A DNA stretch of 64,000 nucleotides from Pedobacter paludis (GTDB lineage Bacteria; Bacteroidota; Bacteroidia; Sphingobacteriales; Sphingobacteriaceae), in contig NZ_QGNY01000004.1 of the NCBI RefSeq assembly GCF_003173575.1, positions 124,001-188,000 on the forward strand, in the 5' to 3' direction. Positions 42,806 to 51,805 of this stretch are shown piece by piece. How positions within the stretch are numbered: the stretch's first letter is position 1; each line of letters starts with the position of its first letter. Made by a program: the position numbers and the translations under genes. The notes under the pieces were generated by a model that worked only from the letters and a program-made list of their open reading frames with translations, made no database searches and had not been told where the DNA came from.

Positions 42806-43258
42806 ATGAAAAATATTTTCCAACCCGAAACAACCAGCGAAGTAATCGCTAGAATTAATAAATTAACACCTGCTTCTCCTCAGCTTTGGGGTAAAATGAA
42901 CGCATCACAAATGTTGGCACATTGCAACGTAAGCTATGAATTGGTTTATGACAACAATCATCCAAAGCCCAATGCTTTTATGAAACTAATAATGAAAGCA
43001 TTTGTGAAGAACATCGTTGTAAGTGAAAAACCTTACAAGAGAAATAGCCAAACTGCGCCATCATTTGTAATTACGGATGAAAAAGAATTCGAGAAAGAAA
43101 AAATACGATTGATAGAATACATCAATAAAACACAGGAATTGGGAGAAAGTTATTTCGATGGCAAAGAATCTCATTCTTTTGGAAAACTGACTAAAACAGA
43201 ATGGAACAATATGTTTTATAAACATTTAGACCATCATTTAAATCAATTTGGAGCATAG
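42806..43258 (+). CDS. DUF1569 (DinB-like) protein
   Basis: 150 residues from the preferred start MKNIFQPET; an upstream in-frame ATG lies inside the preceding gene. The protein has helical DinB-like features: LWGKMNASQMLAHCNVSYE (~26-44) and a C-terminal HSFGKLTKTEWNNMFYKHLDHHLNQF with His residues in the metal-site positions of the DinB superfamily. Enzymatic role unknown; related proteins are thiol-dependent transferases. It is 4 bp before the TfoX-like gene. Confidence 0.78.
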   Translation: MKNIFQPETTSEVIARINKLTPASPQLWGKMNASQMLAHCNVSYELVYDNNHPKPNAFMKLIMKAFVKNIVVSEKPYKRNSQTAPSFVITDEKEFEKEKIRLIEYINKTQELGESYFDGKESHSFGKLTKTEWNNMFYKHLDHHLNQFGA

Positions 43259-43262
43259 CTAT

Positions 43263-43571
43263 ATGTTAGAGGAAGAAAATTTATACCTGTCCATTGGTGC
43301 AAATATTGATGGTGCAATTCAAAGTCAGATGTTTGGCAAACCCTGTTTCAAAATAAATGGTAAAGCTTTTGTCTGTTTTTTTAAGAATGAAATGGTATTT
43401 AAGCTTACCGGAGAAACTCATAAAGAGGCACTGAGTTTAGATGGTTCACAATTATTCGACCCATCTGGAAAGAAGAGAGCAATGAAAGAATGGGTGCAAG
43501 TAAGTTTTAACAATAAAGATAGGTGGCTTGAATTTGCGCATTCTGCATTTGAATATGTAATAAAAAAATAA
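43263..43571 (+). CDS. TfoX N-terminal-like small protein
   Basis: 102 residues from MLEEENLYL, chosen because the upstream in-frame ATG overlaps the previous gene. It resembles the TfoX/Sxy N-terminal or MmcQ/YjbR-like fold: QSQMFGKPCFKINGKAFVCFFKNEMVFKL, split over ~20-50, with G-x-P-C-F. Residues ~75-102 (WVQVSFNNKDRWLEFAHSAF) form the final helix. In Bacteroidota, such proteins follow DUF1569 or stand alone, and their role is unknown. Confidence 0.65.
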   Translation: MLEEENLYLSIGANIDGAIQSQMFGKPCFKINGKAFVCFFKNEMVFKLTGETHKEALSLDGSQLFDPSGKKRAMKEWVQVSFNNKDRWLEFAHSAFEYVIKK

Positions 43572-43581
43572 CTTTAGCATA

Positions 43582-43944
43582 ATGATTAGAAAAATATTAG
43601 GTGTAATAATCGGATATGCCATTTTTGTAGTATCATCGCTCCTGCTTTTCAAAATTTCAGGACAAAAACCTCATGCTGATGCAACAAATCTTTTCATTTT
43701 TTTTACTGCAATTTACGGTGCATTATTTTCAATTTTTGCAGGTTATATCACTCAGGCAATTTCTAGAGCTAGAAAGTTAAATGTTAATTACATTCTCGCC
43801 ATAATTATAGCAGGTTTTGCAGGCTACTCTCTTTTTAAATCTGATGGAAATCATTGGACACAAATTTTAGCAATAGCTTTTTTTGCACCGATTTCTATAA
43901 TAGGAGGAATATTTGGCAAAAGCATAAATTATAATAATAAATAA
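43582..43944 (+). CDS. Hypothetical four-helix membrane protein
   Basis: 120 residues with four hydrophobic segments (~5-24, 37-56, 68-86, 95-114), a Lys-rich linker and a C-terminal short tail. Located 10 bp after the TfoX-like gene and 19 bp before the S1/P1 gene on the same strand. No family recognised. Confidence 0.55.
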   Translation: MIRKILGVIIGYAIFVVSSLLLFKISGQKPHADATNLFIFFTAIYGALFSIFAGYITQAISRARKLNVNYILAIIIAGFAGYSLFKSDGNHWTQILAIAFFAPISIIGGIFGKSINYNNK

Positions 43945-43963
43945 AAGATTCCTATCTTCCATT

Positions 43964-44920
43964 ATGAAAAGATTAACGATTTTAATTGCGTTAATCATCC
44001 CGCTCTTTCTTTGTACCTCATGGGGATTCTTTGCACACCAGAGAATCAACAATTTGGCAATTTTCACTTTGCCAACCGGCATGATTGGTTTCTATAAAAA
44101 GAACATCAAATACATTACCGAACATGCTGTAGATCCTGATAAACGTAGATATGCAGATACTTTGGAGGCACCACGGCATTACCTGGATGTAGAAAATTAT
44201 GAAAAAGAAATTGATAGCATTCCACAAAAATGGAATGATGCCGTAGCCAAATACTCACTGAAAAAATTGAACGAAAACGGTATAGTTCCCTGGCAAATCC
44301 AAAGAACTTATTTCAGTTTGGTTAAAGCCTTTAAGACAAGGGATTCTATCAAAATTTTAAAATACTCTGCAGATTTAGGTCATTATATTGGTGATGCACA
44401 TGTACCGCTCCATACCACTTCTAACCATAATGGGCAGTTAACAAACCAAGTCGGGATTCATGCTTTTTGGGAGAGCCGTTTGCCCGAATTATTTTCTACA
44501 AATTATAGTTTTGTTGTAGGGAAGGCGAACTATATAGAAAATCCCTTAAAGGAAGCTTGGAAAATACTTAAACATACGCACAGCCTAGTAGATACTGTTT
44601 TAACTTTTGAAGCAAAGTTAAACGCTTCATTTCCATCAGATAAGAAGTATAGTTTTTCGGAAAGAAATAACACTGTGCTTAAGCAATACTCTTTAGCCTA
44701 TTCCAAAACTTACCACGATGCGATGAATAATATGGTTGAAAAGCAAATGCGATCGGCTATTTTAGAAATAGGTTCGTTTTGGTATTCAGCTTGGGTAGAT
44801 GCCGGCCAGCCCGAACTTAAAAACTTAATCAAAATAGATCCCATTCCTGATGAAAGGAAAGAAGAAAGTGATGTAGATAAAAAATTCGAAAAGGGAGTGC
44901 TTATTGGAAGGGAAATTTAG
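43964..44920 (+). CDS. S1/P1-like zinc-dependent nuclease/phospholipase C family protein
   Basis: 318 residues with a signal peptide ending near CTS19, which would leave W20 as the mature N-terminus; S1/P1 nucleases coordinate zinc through an N-terminal Trp. It has W20GFFAH25, YLDVENYE, and zinc-ligand segment LGHYIGDAHVPLHTTSNHNG (~144-163), then HAFWESRL. This fits the zinc phospholipase C/S1-P1 fold. The substrate, nucleic acid or lipid, is uncertain. It ends 2 bp before the convergent DedA gene. Confidence 0.83.
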   Translation: MKRLTILIALIIPLFLCTSWGFFAHQRINNLAIFTLPTGMIGFYKKNIKYITEHAVDPDKRRYADTLEAPRHYLDVENYEKEIDSIPQKWNDAVAKYSLKKLNENGIVPWQIQRTYFSLVKAFKTRDSIKILKYSADLGHYIGDAHVPLHTTSNHNGQLTNQVGIHAFWESRLPELFSTNYSFVVGKANYIENPLKEAWKILKHTHSLVDTVLTFEAKLNASFPSDKKYSFSERNNTVLKQYSLAYSKTYHDAMNNMVEKQMRSAILEIGSFWYSAWVDAGQPELKNLIKIDPIPDERKEESDVDKKFEKGVLIGREI

Positions 44921-44922
44921 GC

Positions 44923-45606
44923 TTATTTTGAATCCTCACCTTCAATAATTTCTTCAATCTTCTTTGGTTTCATTTTACTTTTTATGGCTGCCCAAACTGC
45001 TGGCACAAAGGTAACAACCGCTATAAATATGATTACAAGCTCGAAATTGTTTTTAATTACCGGAATTTGTCCCAGTAAATAACCTCCCATTAACAAAGCA
45101 AAAATCCATGTTACACCTCCGATAATGTTGTAGTAGGTGAAACGTCCGAATGGCATTTTGGCAATACCTGCTACAAATGGTGCTATAGTTCTAAAGATTG
45201 GTAGAAAACGGCTCAGCATAATCGCCTTGCCACCGTGTTTTTCAAAAAATTCGTGCGATTGGTGATAATATTTTAGTTTTAAAATTTTATTATTTTCTTT
45301 AAAAACACCTGCTCCTAAAACACTTCCCAGCTTATAATTAACGGTATTTCCTAAAATTGCTGCAACAATTAAAATAATTAGCATCAGCCAAATATTTAAA
45401 CCGGTTTCATGCTCACCCGCAATTAATGCACCCATTGCAAATAATAAAGAATCGCCAGGTAGAAAAGGAGTAACTACAAAACCAGTTTCGGCGAAAATAA
45501 TGAGAAATAAGATTAGGTAGGTCCAGGTTTGATATTGATTAACAATCTCTGCTAAATGAACGTCTATATGAAGAATAAAATCTAAAAGCTGCTGTAGTAA
45601 TTCCAA
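44923..45606 (-). CDS. DedA family membrane protein
   Basis: 227 residues with about five or six membrane segments. It has the DedA signature region ETGFVVTPFLPGDSLLFAMGAL (~42-62) and the arginine-containing motif SRFLPIFRTIAPFVAGI (~134-150). DedA proteins are transporter-like (undecaprenyl phosphate or lipid flippase roles are known for some) and support proton motive force and envelope integrity. It has a charged C-terminal tail (KPKKIEEIIEGED). Confidence 0.93.
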   Translation of the reverse strand: MELLQQLLDFILHIDVHLAEIVNQYQTWTYLILFLIIFAETGFVVTPFLPGDSLLFAMGALIAGEHETGLNIWLMLIILIVAAILGNTVNYKLGSVLGAGVFKENNKILKLKYYHQSHEFFEKHGGKAIMLSRFLPIFRTIAPFVAGIAKMPFGRFTYYNIIGGVTWIFALLMGGYLLGQIPVIKNNFELVIIFIAVVTFVPAVWAAIKSKMKPKKIEEIIEGEDSK

Positions 45607-45678
45607 TGTGTATGATTTTGGGCAAAAATAGGTATATCAAAATGATTAATAGACTAATCGAAGATATTAATGTTACAA

Positions 45679-46383
45679 TTAATTATTAGCAATGAGGCGT
45701 TCGAGCAATTTGCCTCCCTTATTACCATCGAGTACAATGGTAACAATTTTTCCTGTAGAAAATCTGTTGGCTTTTAAGGTATCAACAACATTTGCTGAAT
45801 CTACAAGATTAACATAAATTTTATTCTTTCCGGCAAACCTAACTGATATATAATCCGTCATGTCTCCGTAATCCAAAGTTTTGGTAAATGTGTTTAAACT
45901 ATCTCTTATAACAACTTTTGAACCTAGGGTATAGCCAAGATTGATGAAAAAAAGCCGGGTATTGTTTACATCTGGTCTTAAATCATCTTCATGAATAAGC
46001 AATAAAGAATCGGGCGTAGTACCTTTTGTTTTGGTATAAAACACTGAATAGTTTTTGCCAATTTTAATTAAGTGGCTTAATGATCCTTTCAGGCCTGATG
46101 TGGTATTATAGTTTTTTGCGGTGAACTTATAAGTTTGTCCATCTGGTAAATAAGTATTAACTGGAACAACTACGTATGCTGTGCTCGAGCCATAACTTAC
46201 TGCACTGCCATACTTTACGCTATCTAAATAGAAATCTTTGGATAGACCTGTACTAACATAATTGGAAAATATAACTTTCGCATCTCCGGCGATTGTGCTA
46301 TCATTCTTAATGCACGAACTTAATAAGAAAGTCCCAACTAAAAAAAATAAGATTTTGGAGATTACAAATTTTGATTGCTTCAT
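45679..46383 (-). CDS. DUF4397-like lipoprotein (paralogue of 46443)
   Basis: 234 residues from the preferred start MKQSKFVISK (an upstream ATG adds six). Lipobox LLSSC near residue 24. A beta-rich DUF4397 domain follows: DAKVIFSNYVSTGLSKDFYLDSVKYGSAVSYGSS. The adjacent gene at 46443-47126 has the same plan (AKVKMINAVQTESNQDVYFDNEKL...GESSDYLK). Secreted surface or periplasmic role unknown. Confidence 0.75.
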   Translation of the reverse strand: MKQSKFVISKILFFLVGTFLLSSCIKNDSTIAGDAKVIFSNYVSTGLSKDFYLDSVKYGSAVSYGSSTAYVVVPVNTYLPDGQTYKFTAKNYNTTSGLKGSLSHLIKIGKNYSVFYTKTKGTTPDSLLLIHEDDLRPDVNNTRLFFINLGYTLGSKVVIRDSLNTFTKTLDYGDMTDYISVRFAGKNKIYVNLVDSANVVDTLKANRFSTGKIVTIVLDGNKGGKLLERLIANN

Positions 46384-46442
46384 ACAGAAATTGCTATACA
46401 ATTATAACGTAAAGATAGCAGAAGGATTTTAGTTTATTAGAT

Positions 46443-47126
46443 TTAATTATCAGCAACCAAATGCGCTTCCAGAGCAGCGGCTGTAATGCCACTAAACCAA
46501 ATGGTATAAATTTTACCTGCTTCAAGTGTAGCACCATCAATTGTTTTAATACTTCCAGAGCCTACAACATTAAAGCGTAAATTCATTCCGGCATCAACAT
46601 TAAAATAATTCGAGGCTTCCTTATACAACAAACCATTAACAAATTGTGTCCCAGCTTGCACGGTTACATTAATACCAGTTGCAAAATACGGTGTTAAATT
46701 GATCAGCTTAATTTTCGCTTTTCCCGTTTCAGTATTGCTCAAGTTATCCTCATAACTTACCACTTCACGGCTCCCGGTTCTATCACTTATCAAAAAAGTT
46801 GTGTACGTAATCGATGGTGTAAAATTGATCAGTGCCTGGGTAGAAATATTATTGGTTCCCATGAAAGAAACATTTCTGCTTCCAGAACTAATCTTTAAAT
46901 AATCGCTGCTTTCTCCAAATGCAAGTGCCGTTGCGGTTAATTTTTCATTATCAAAGTAAACATCTTGATTGGATTCTGTTTGTACCGCATTAATCATTTT
47001 AACCTTTGCTTCTCCTTTTACAATTATATCCGGATCGTGCTTTTTGCAAGAAACCAATACGCTTGAAAGCATAAGAAATAAAAACAATTTATTAAGAGAG
47101 CAAGAGATGTTAGTATAGATTTTCAT
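46443..47126 (-). CDS. DUF4397 lipoprotein (paralogue of 45679)
   Basis: 227 residues with lipoprotein signal (VLVSC, ~Cys27). The DUF4397 domain begins IVKGEAKVKMINAVQTESNQDV; later strands include TFLISDRTGSREVV and a C-terminal IYTIWFSGITAA. Pairs with the downstream same-strand paralogue; the 59-bp gap suggests one transcript. Role unknown; DUF4397 proteins are common surface lipoproteins of Bacteroidota. Confidence 0.8.
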   Translation of the reverse strand: MKIYTNISCSLNKLFLFLMLSSVLVSCKKHDPDIIVKGEAKVKMINAVQTESNQDVYFDNEKLTATALAFGESSDYLKISSGSRNVSFMGTNNISTQALINFTPSITYTTFLISDRTGSREVVSYEDNLSNTETGKAKIKLINLTPYFATGINVTVQAGTQFVNGLLYKEASNYFNVDAGMNLRFNVVGSGSIKTIDGATLEAGKIYTIWFSGITAAALEAHLVADN

Positions 47127-47157
47127 AGGAAGTTTGTATTTGGCAGTTTACAAAAAA

Positions 47158-47178
47158 GGCTTGGTCAAAAACCAAGCC
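47158..47178 (-). terminator. Intrinsic terminator of dnaN
   Basis: An 8-bp stem, GGCTTGGT / ACCAAGCC, with a 5-nt loop, followed on the minus strand by a run of six T (A run 47152-47157). It is located 32 bp after the dnaN stop. Confidence 0.85.
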
Positions 47179-47210
47179 ATTTCCTATATTTTTAATGAAA
47201 AGATAATGGA

Positions 47211-48335
47211 TTAATAACTATTATTTAACATAACAGGCATTACCAACATCAATACATCTTCGTTTTCATCATTTGTTTGAGGAATTAAAAGACCTGCTCT
47301 ATTTGGAGTTGAAAGTTCTAGGGTAACTTCATCGCCAGTTAAATTGCTAAGCATTTCAATTAAAAAACGTGCATTAAAGCCTATTTCCAAATCTTCTCCG
47401 TCATATTGGCAGCTTAAACGCTCATGAGCCTCATTTGCAAAATCTAAATCCTCTGACGAAATATTAAGTTCGCTACCGTTTATTTTCAGTCTTACCTGGT
47501 GGGTAGTTTTGTTTGCAAAAATAACAACACGACGCAGCGTATTTAAAAACAATCCTCTATCGATAACCAGTTTATTTGGGTTATTTGTAGGAATTACTGC
47601 CTCATAATCTGGATAGCGTTCGTCTATTAAACGACACACCAAATTGATGTTTTCGAATTTAAAGAAAGCACTGGTTGCATTATAATCAACCGATACATTA
47701 ATATCTGTTGATGGCAGGGCTGCTTTTAAAAGTGTTAATGCTTTTTTTGGTAAGATAAATGAAGTTGCTTTATCAGCCTTGCTATCCATACGGCGGTAAC
47801 GAACCAATTTATGTGCATCGGTTGCTACGAATGTTATGTGCTGAGGAGATAATTGGCAGTAAACACCTGTCATTGCAGGGCGCAACTCATCGTTACTTAC
47901 TGCAAATATGGTTTTTGTTATGGCCTCTGTTAAAACTGAAGCCGGTAAGTTTACAGATGAAGCATTTTCAACTACAGGAATTTTTGGAAAATCGTCTCCA
48001 TTTTCGCCACTTAACTTATACTTACCGTCTCCTGCACTAATTTCAATGGCAAAAGTAGTATCATCAATATTAAATGCAATCGGCTGGTCTGGTAAAGTTT
48101 TTAATGTATCTAATAAAATTTTAGAAGGTACAGCTACTTTGCCTTCTTCTTTTGATTCCACAGCCAAAGCAGTTGTCATACTGGTTTGTAAATCTGTAGC
48201 AGAAATGGTTAAGTTACCGTCTTTAATCTCGAATAAAAAATTCTCAAGTATAGGCAAAACTGTACTGCTGCTAGATGCACCATTTACAGTTTGTAGGTGT
48301 TTTAATAAAGTTGATGTGGATACAATAAATCTCAT
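47211..48335 (-). CDS. dnaN: DNA polymerase III beta subunit (sliding clamp)
   Basis: 374 residues with the triple-domain clamp pattern: MRFIVSTSTLLKHLQTVNG, KYKLSGENGDDFPKIP (~112-127), RPAMTGVYCQ, TDAHKLVRYR and the terminal LVMPVML, the usual hydrophobic clamp end. The replicative clamp tethers Pol III and is the hub for repair proteins. Its -7 box TATTTTTG lies at 48355-48362 (minus strand), just after the end of gldG. dnaA is not adjacent here. Confidence 0.97.
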   Translation of the reverse strand: MRFIVSTSTLLKHLQTVNGASSSSTVLPILENFLFEIKDGNLTISATDLQTSMTTALAVESKEEGKVAVPSKILLDTLKTLPDQPIAFNIDDTTFAIEISAGDGKYKLSGENGDDFPKIPVVENASSVNLPASVLTEAITKTIFAVSNDELRPAMTGVYCQLSPQHITFVATDAHKLVRYRRMDSKADKATSFILPKKALTLLKAALPSTDINVSVDYNATSAFFKFENINLVCRLIDERYPDYEAVIPTNNPNKLVIDRGLFLNTLRRVVIFANKTTHQVRLKINGSELNISSEDLDFANEAHERLSCQYDGEDLEIGFNARFLIEMLSNLTGDEVTLELSTPNRAGLLIPQTNDENEDVLMLVMPVMLNNSY

Positions 48336-48354
48336 GATATCATTTAGTCTTCTT

Positions 48355-48362
48355 CAAAAATA
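48355..48362 (-). promoter_or_regulatory. -7 element of dnaN
   Basis: TATTTTTG on the minus strand, matching TAnnTTTG, 19 bp before the dnaN ATG. It lies in the 33-bp gap between gldG and dnaN, so dnaN can be expressed independently of the gld genes. Confidence 0.5.
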
Positions 48363-48368
48363 TAAAAA

Positions 48369-50051
48369 TTATTTAGCGTACTTGTACTTGCGGTAATAAT
48401 GTTGAAAAATTGCGAAGAATATTAACAATAGCATTGGCGCCACAATATTTACGAATTGCCATTTTGTTTTTTCGATCTTCAACTTTGCCTTATCCAGCAA
48501 TCTAATTTTAACTTCTTTATTACGCAGGGCGATGAGATTGTCTTCATCGGTAAAGTAATCTACAATATTCAATAATAGCGCTTTATTTCCATAAGTACGC
48601 TGTGTAAATCGATCAAATCCTAAAGGAAATGGCGAACCATCTTTTCCGGCGATCTGATTTTTAAAAATATCCCCGTCACCGATCACAATCATTTTGGTTG
48701 GCTTACTTGTACCAACTACTGTAAACGGCTTCGTAATTCCCGCAGGCAAGGGTCTTCCATCAAAAACAGAAGGAAAATTACCTTCTAGCATTAAACCAAC
48801 ATTTTGTGGAGGGTTTTGAAATGTTTTAGGATCAGGTTCTTCGGCTACCATTTGCAAGGTAAATAGTTTTGGCACATTAAATACTTTATTGAATGAAGAA
48901 GTTGTTAAAATGTAAGATTTTTTAACATTCTTAACACCAATAGTATCAACCGTACTCGGAAATTCTGATTTTATCCCGTCTAATTTTTTAACCACACTGT
49001 GAATCGTATCCGGCAGTAAAATCGGATAGTATAGCCATGGCACCAATTGCATCTGACTTTGGCCTGCAACACTACCTGCCGATACCGGAATATCTACGCA
49101 ATTACGGTCGGCGATTACGTTGTAATTTATTCTAGCGCCATACATAAAAAGCATGTCGTCTAAATTTAAATTATTATTGAAAACCATTTGCCCGTTTCTA
49201 CCTCTTAAGCTATCCAATTCGGCGTTTACTTGATCGATGCTCCAAACCACACGCCCACCATTCATTACAAAGTAGTTAATTTTATACTTCTCCGTTTCGG
49301 TAAAAGATTTCTTGGGTTTTGCAATAATGAGTAACTTAAGCTTATCAAGACCCTCTTTTTCAATGGTATTTAAATCAACTCGACCAACCTCATAACTACT
49401 TGAAAGTGTAAATCTGGCATCGTAAAGTTGCGCATCAGATAATTCACCATTTGATTCTGTAAAGCCAATTCTTGGATTTTCGCCACTTACAATCTTCTTG
49501 ATGCTCGAAGTAAAAGTATACTCCAGATTTTCTATAGATCTGTTAAAATTATCTTCGTAACCGGCACTGGCTTCTAAATTCTGGAACAATTTTATAGGAA
49601 GTTGCTTCCCATCACTCTCCATCATTGCCATTGGGAAAACCAGTTTTTGAGTTAGGCCCGATTCGGTTTTAACACTAATATTTGTTGCTTCAATACCTTG
49701 CTGATATAAATTGTTGATCACCGTATCTTGATCGGCCTGATTTAAACCAGCAATCGGATCTACAAAAACAACCTTAATTTCGCTTTTCGAATAAGCCTTG
49801 TAATCGGATAACAGATCTTTAACTGCAGTTTGCAAACGTTTAAATGCAGGAGGCAATTCACCATCTAAAAAAACAGTAATAATAATTGGTTTTTCGTTTT
49901 TTTGAAGAATGCTTTTAGTTTTATCGTTTAATGAAAATCGTTTATCTGCTGTAAAATCAAAACGATGGTAAACATATTGTCCACCAATGTTCAAGAGGAT
50001 TAAAAATCCTAAAATAGTTATAAAATTGATCCACTTGTTTTGCGTTTTCAT
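48369..50051 (-). CDS. gldG: Gliding motility ABC transporter auxiliary protein GldG
   Basis: 560 residues with an N-terminal membrane anchor (~12-30) and a C-terminal membrane helix (~537-553) around a large periplasmic ABC-2-type 'GldG/ABC_transp_aux' domain (RFSLNDKTKSILQKNEKPIIITVFLDGELPP... at ~38-65). GldG with GldF and GldA forms an ABC transporter essential for gliding in Flavobacterium johnsoniae. Its start overlaps the gldF stop by one base. Confidence 0.92.
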   Translation of the reverse strand: MKTQNKWINFITILGFLILLNIGGQYVYHRFDFTADKRFSLNDKTKSILQKNEKPIIITVFLDGELPPAFKRLQTAVKDLLSDYKAYSKSEIKVVFVDPIAGLNQADQDTVINNLYQQGIEATNISVKTESGLTQKLVFPMAMMESDGKQLPIKLFQNLEASAGYEDNFNRSIENLEYTFTSSIKKIVSGENPRIGFTESNGELSDAQLYDARFTLSSSYEVGRVDLNTIEKEGLDKLKLLIIAKPKKSFTETEKYKINYFVMNGGRVVWSIDQVNAELDSLRGRNGQMVFNNNLNLDDMLFMYGARINYNVIADRNCVDIPVSAGSVAGQSQMQLVPWLYYPILLPDTIHSVVKKLDGIKSEFPSTVDTIGVKNVKKSYILTTSSFNKVFNVPKLFTLQMVAEEPDPKTFQNPPQNVGLMLEGNFPSVFDGRPLPAGITKPFTVVGTSKPTKMIVIGDGDIFKNQIAGKDGSPFPLGFDRFTQRTYGNKALLLNIVDYFTDEDNLIALRNKEVKIRLLDKAKLKIEKTKWQFVNIVAPMLLLIFFAIFQHYYRKYKYAK

Positions 50052-50776
50052 TATTTCTTCCCTCCCATTATCAATTTGGTAAACAAAAGAAAAACAATAG
50101 AAAAGCTAACAAAGTAAATCAGATCTCGAGTATCTAAAACGCCTCTACTTATAGAAACATAATGTTCGTTAATGCCTAAAGCAGTAATTGTGTTTTCGAA
50201 TTTCTGCAAAGTGATGAGCTGACCGGTGTAATCAAAGCCTAAAAAGGCAAAAGCGCATAAGCCAGCACAAATTACGAATGCAATAACCTGGTTTTTAGTT
50301 AATGATGAGGCAAAAATACCGATGGATGTAAATGCAGAGCCCAATAAAAACAAGCCAATATACGAACCAATTACGGCTCCGGAATCTATATTTCCTTTTG
50401 GAAAACCCAGTTCAGAGATAGAATAGTAGTAAACCAATGTCGGGATAAGCGCAAATAAAACCAAAACCAAGCTTGCCAGATATTTGGCGATAATAATTTG
50501 CCAAAGGGTTATCGGTTTGGTTATTAATAATTCGTAAGTGCCTTCTCTTCTTTCTTCGGCAAAAGAGCGCATGGTAATGGCTGGAATTAAAAACATAAAG
50601 AGATAAGGCACCAAACTGAAAAACCCACCAAGTTCTGCATAACCGTAATCAAGCAATGATGTATTTGGGAAAAACCAAAGTAAAAGGCTCGAAACCAGAA
50701 GAAAAATGCCGATGGTTATATAAGCAACCATCGAACTAAGAAAGCTGAACAATTCGCGTTTAAATACTGCGTACAT
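50051..50776 (-). CDS. gldF: Gliding motility ABC transporter permease GldF
   Basis: 241 residues with six membrane segments, typical ABC-2 permease. It has FKRELFSFLSSMVAYITIGIFLL, RSFAEERREGTYELLITKPITLWQIIIAKYLA (~68-99) and NEHYVSISRGVLDTRDLIYF. It pairs with gldG (overlap of one base) and, presumably, with GldA at 53142-53849, although three genes separate them. Confidence 0.93.
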   Translation of the reverse strand: MYAVFKRELFSFLSSMVAYITIGIFLLVSSLLLWFFPNTSLLDYGYAELGGFFSLVPYLFMFLIPAITMRSFAEERREGTYELLITKPITLWQIIIAKYLASLVLVLFALIPTLVYYYSISELGFPKGNIDSGAVIGSYIGLFLLGSAFTSIGIFASSLTKNQVIAFVICAGLCAFAFLGFDYTGQLITLQKFENTITALGINEHYVSISRGVLDTRDLIYFVSFSIVFLLFTKLIMGGKK

Positions 50777-50818
50777 ACGATATTAAAAGCCGAAGATAAT
50801 TAAATATTTTGAGCATAT

Positions 50819-51592
50819 TTAAATGTGATCGCGAAGCAGGTACGCTTTAAAAAGATTACTAACCTCAGTTATACTTTCGTAATTCGGTTTTATAAATCCA
50901 ATACCAGGATGGTCTTGATCCCAAATTGCCCCAATCATTAACGAACTGATGATTATAAAAATGGTTGTTACGATAAAGGTTTGATTATCATGTGTTTTTT
51001 TCATAAAACCAATCAAAAAGCCCATCATAAACGAATACACAATTAAAATACTAATAATTAGCGTTGGCGTATTCTTCCCATAATTCTGAGTTAAACGAAT
51101 ATATTCAGAACGTAAATTGCTTGTATTTGAAGTGATTTCGGAAATTTCTGCTTTACTTTCAGGGTTCGTTTTTAAATAATTAATTAAAAAATAATCCAAT
51201 TTCTGATCATTCTGAAGAACCTGTCTTATAATTATTTCGCTTGCCTTGGCATCGGGATTAAGGTTATTTTCATGAATTTTAAAAAAATTTACCATATAAT
51301 CCTGAACAGCCTTTTTTAATTCAGGCTCATAATATTTCGATTTTTTTATAACCAACGAAAGCTTATCGGCAACCGCATAAATCTCATCATTTCGCTGATT
51401 AGCATGGTTACTAGATCCTGCCAGCGCAAATGATATCAGTAGTGCATAAATACTCATCAAACTCGACTCCAAGCCTATATTTTTCCAAGATTTATTTAAG
51501 CGCAATCGATGTGTAGCATATCTGGCACCCATAAAAACGCTAAACAGCAATAAGGCTGGATACAAAAAGAGAAAAAATATGTATTGAAACAT
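50819..51592 (-). CDS. Bestrophin/DUF4239-like membrane protein
   Basis: 257 residues from the preferred start MFQYIFFLFL (upstream in-frame ATG adds ten). It has four membrane segments, two at the N-terminus and two near the C-terminus (~180-230), around a soluble helical middle (NDEIYAVADKLSLVIKKSKYYEPELKKAV). This resembles the DUF4239 'bestrophin-like' family of unknown role. It sits 42 bp upstream of gldF on the same strand, so co-transcription with gldFG is possible. Confidence 0.7.
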   Translation of the reverse strand: MFQYIFFLFLYPALLLFSVFMGARYATHRLRLNKSWKNIGLESSLMSIYALLISFALAGSSNHANQRNDEIYAVADKLSLVIKKSKYYEPELKKAVQDYMVNFFKIHENNLNPDAKASEIIIRQVLQNDQKLDYFLINYLKTNPESKAEISEITSNTSNLRSEYIRLTQNYGKNTPTLIISILIVYSFMMGFLIGFMKKTHDNQTFIVTTIFIIISSLMIGAIWDQDHPGIGFIKPNYESITEVSNLFKAYLLRDHI

Positions 51593-51696
51593 GGATTTGG
51601 TTTTTCGGTAATAAAAATACAAAATCTACTCGGAATTACACCTCACAACGCTTAAGTTGATCAATTGAAAATCAAAAAGCAACATTATTAACAAAA

Positions 51697-51726
51697 AAAA
51701 GGGCTAACCAATTGGCTAACCCTTTT
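51697..51726 (-). terminator. Terminator of the 174-residue beta-barrel gene
   Basis: A 9-bp stem with two C-A mismatches on the plus strand that become G-U pairs in minus-strand RNA (GGGCTAACC / GGCTAACCC, 51701-51722), followed on the minus strand by a run of eight T. This asymmetry shows that it works on the minus strand, for the gene ending at 51806. Confidence 0.8.
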
Positions 51727-51805
51727 AAACACGCTAATTTTAAAAATCATTTTTTAAAGCATTCAAAGAAAAACATTCTTCGAAAGCTATTAAACTAATT
51801 TAACA

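Noticed and set aside
47759..48040. ORFs on the plus strand across dnaN
   Set aside because: Shadow frames of the strongly supported dnaN gene.
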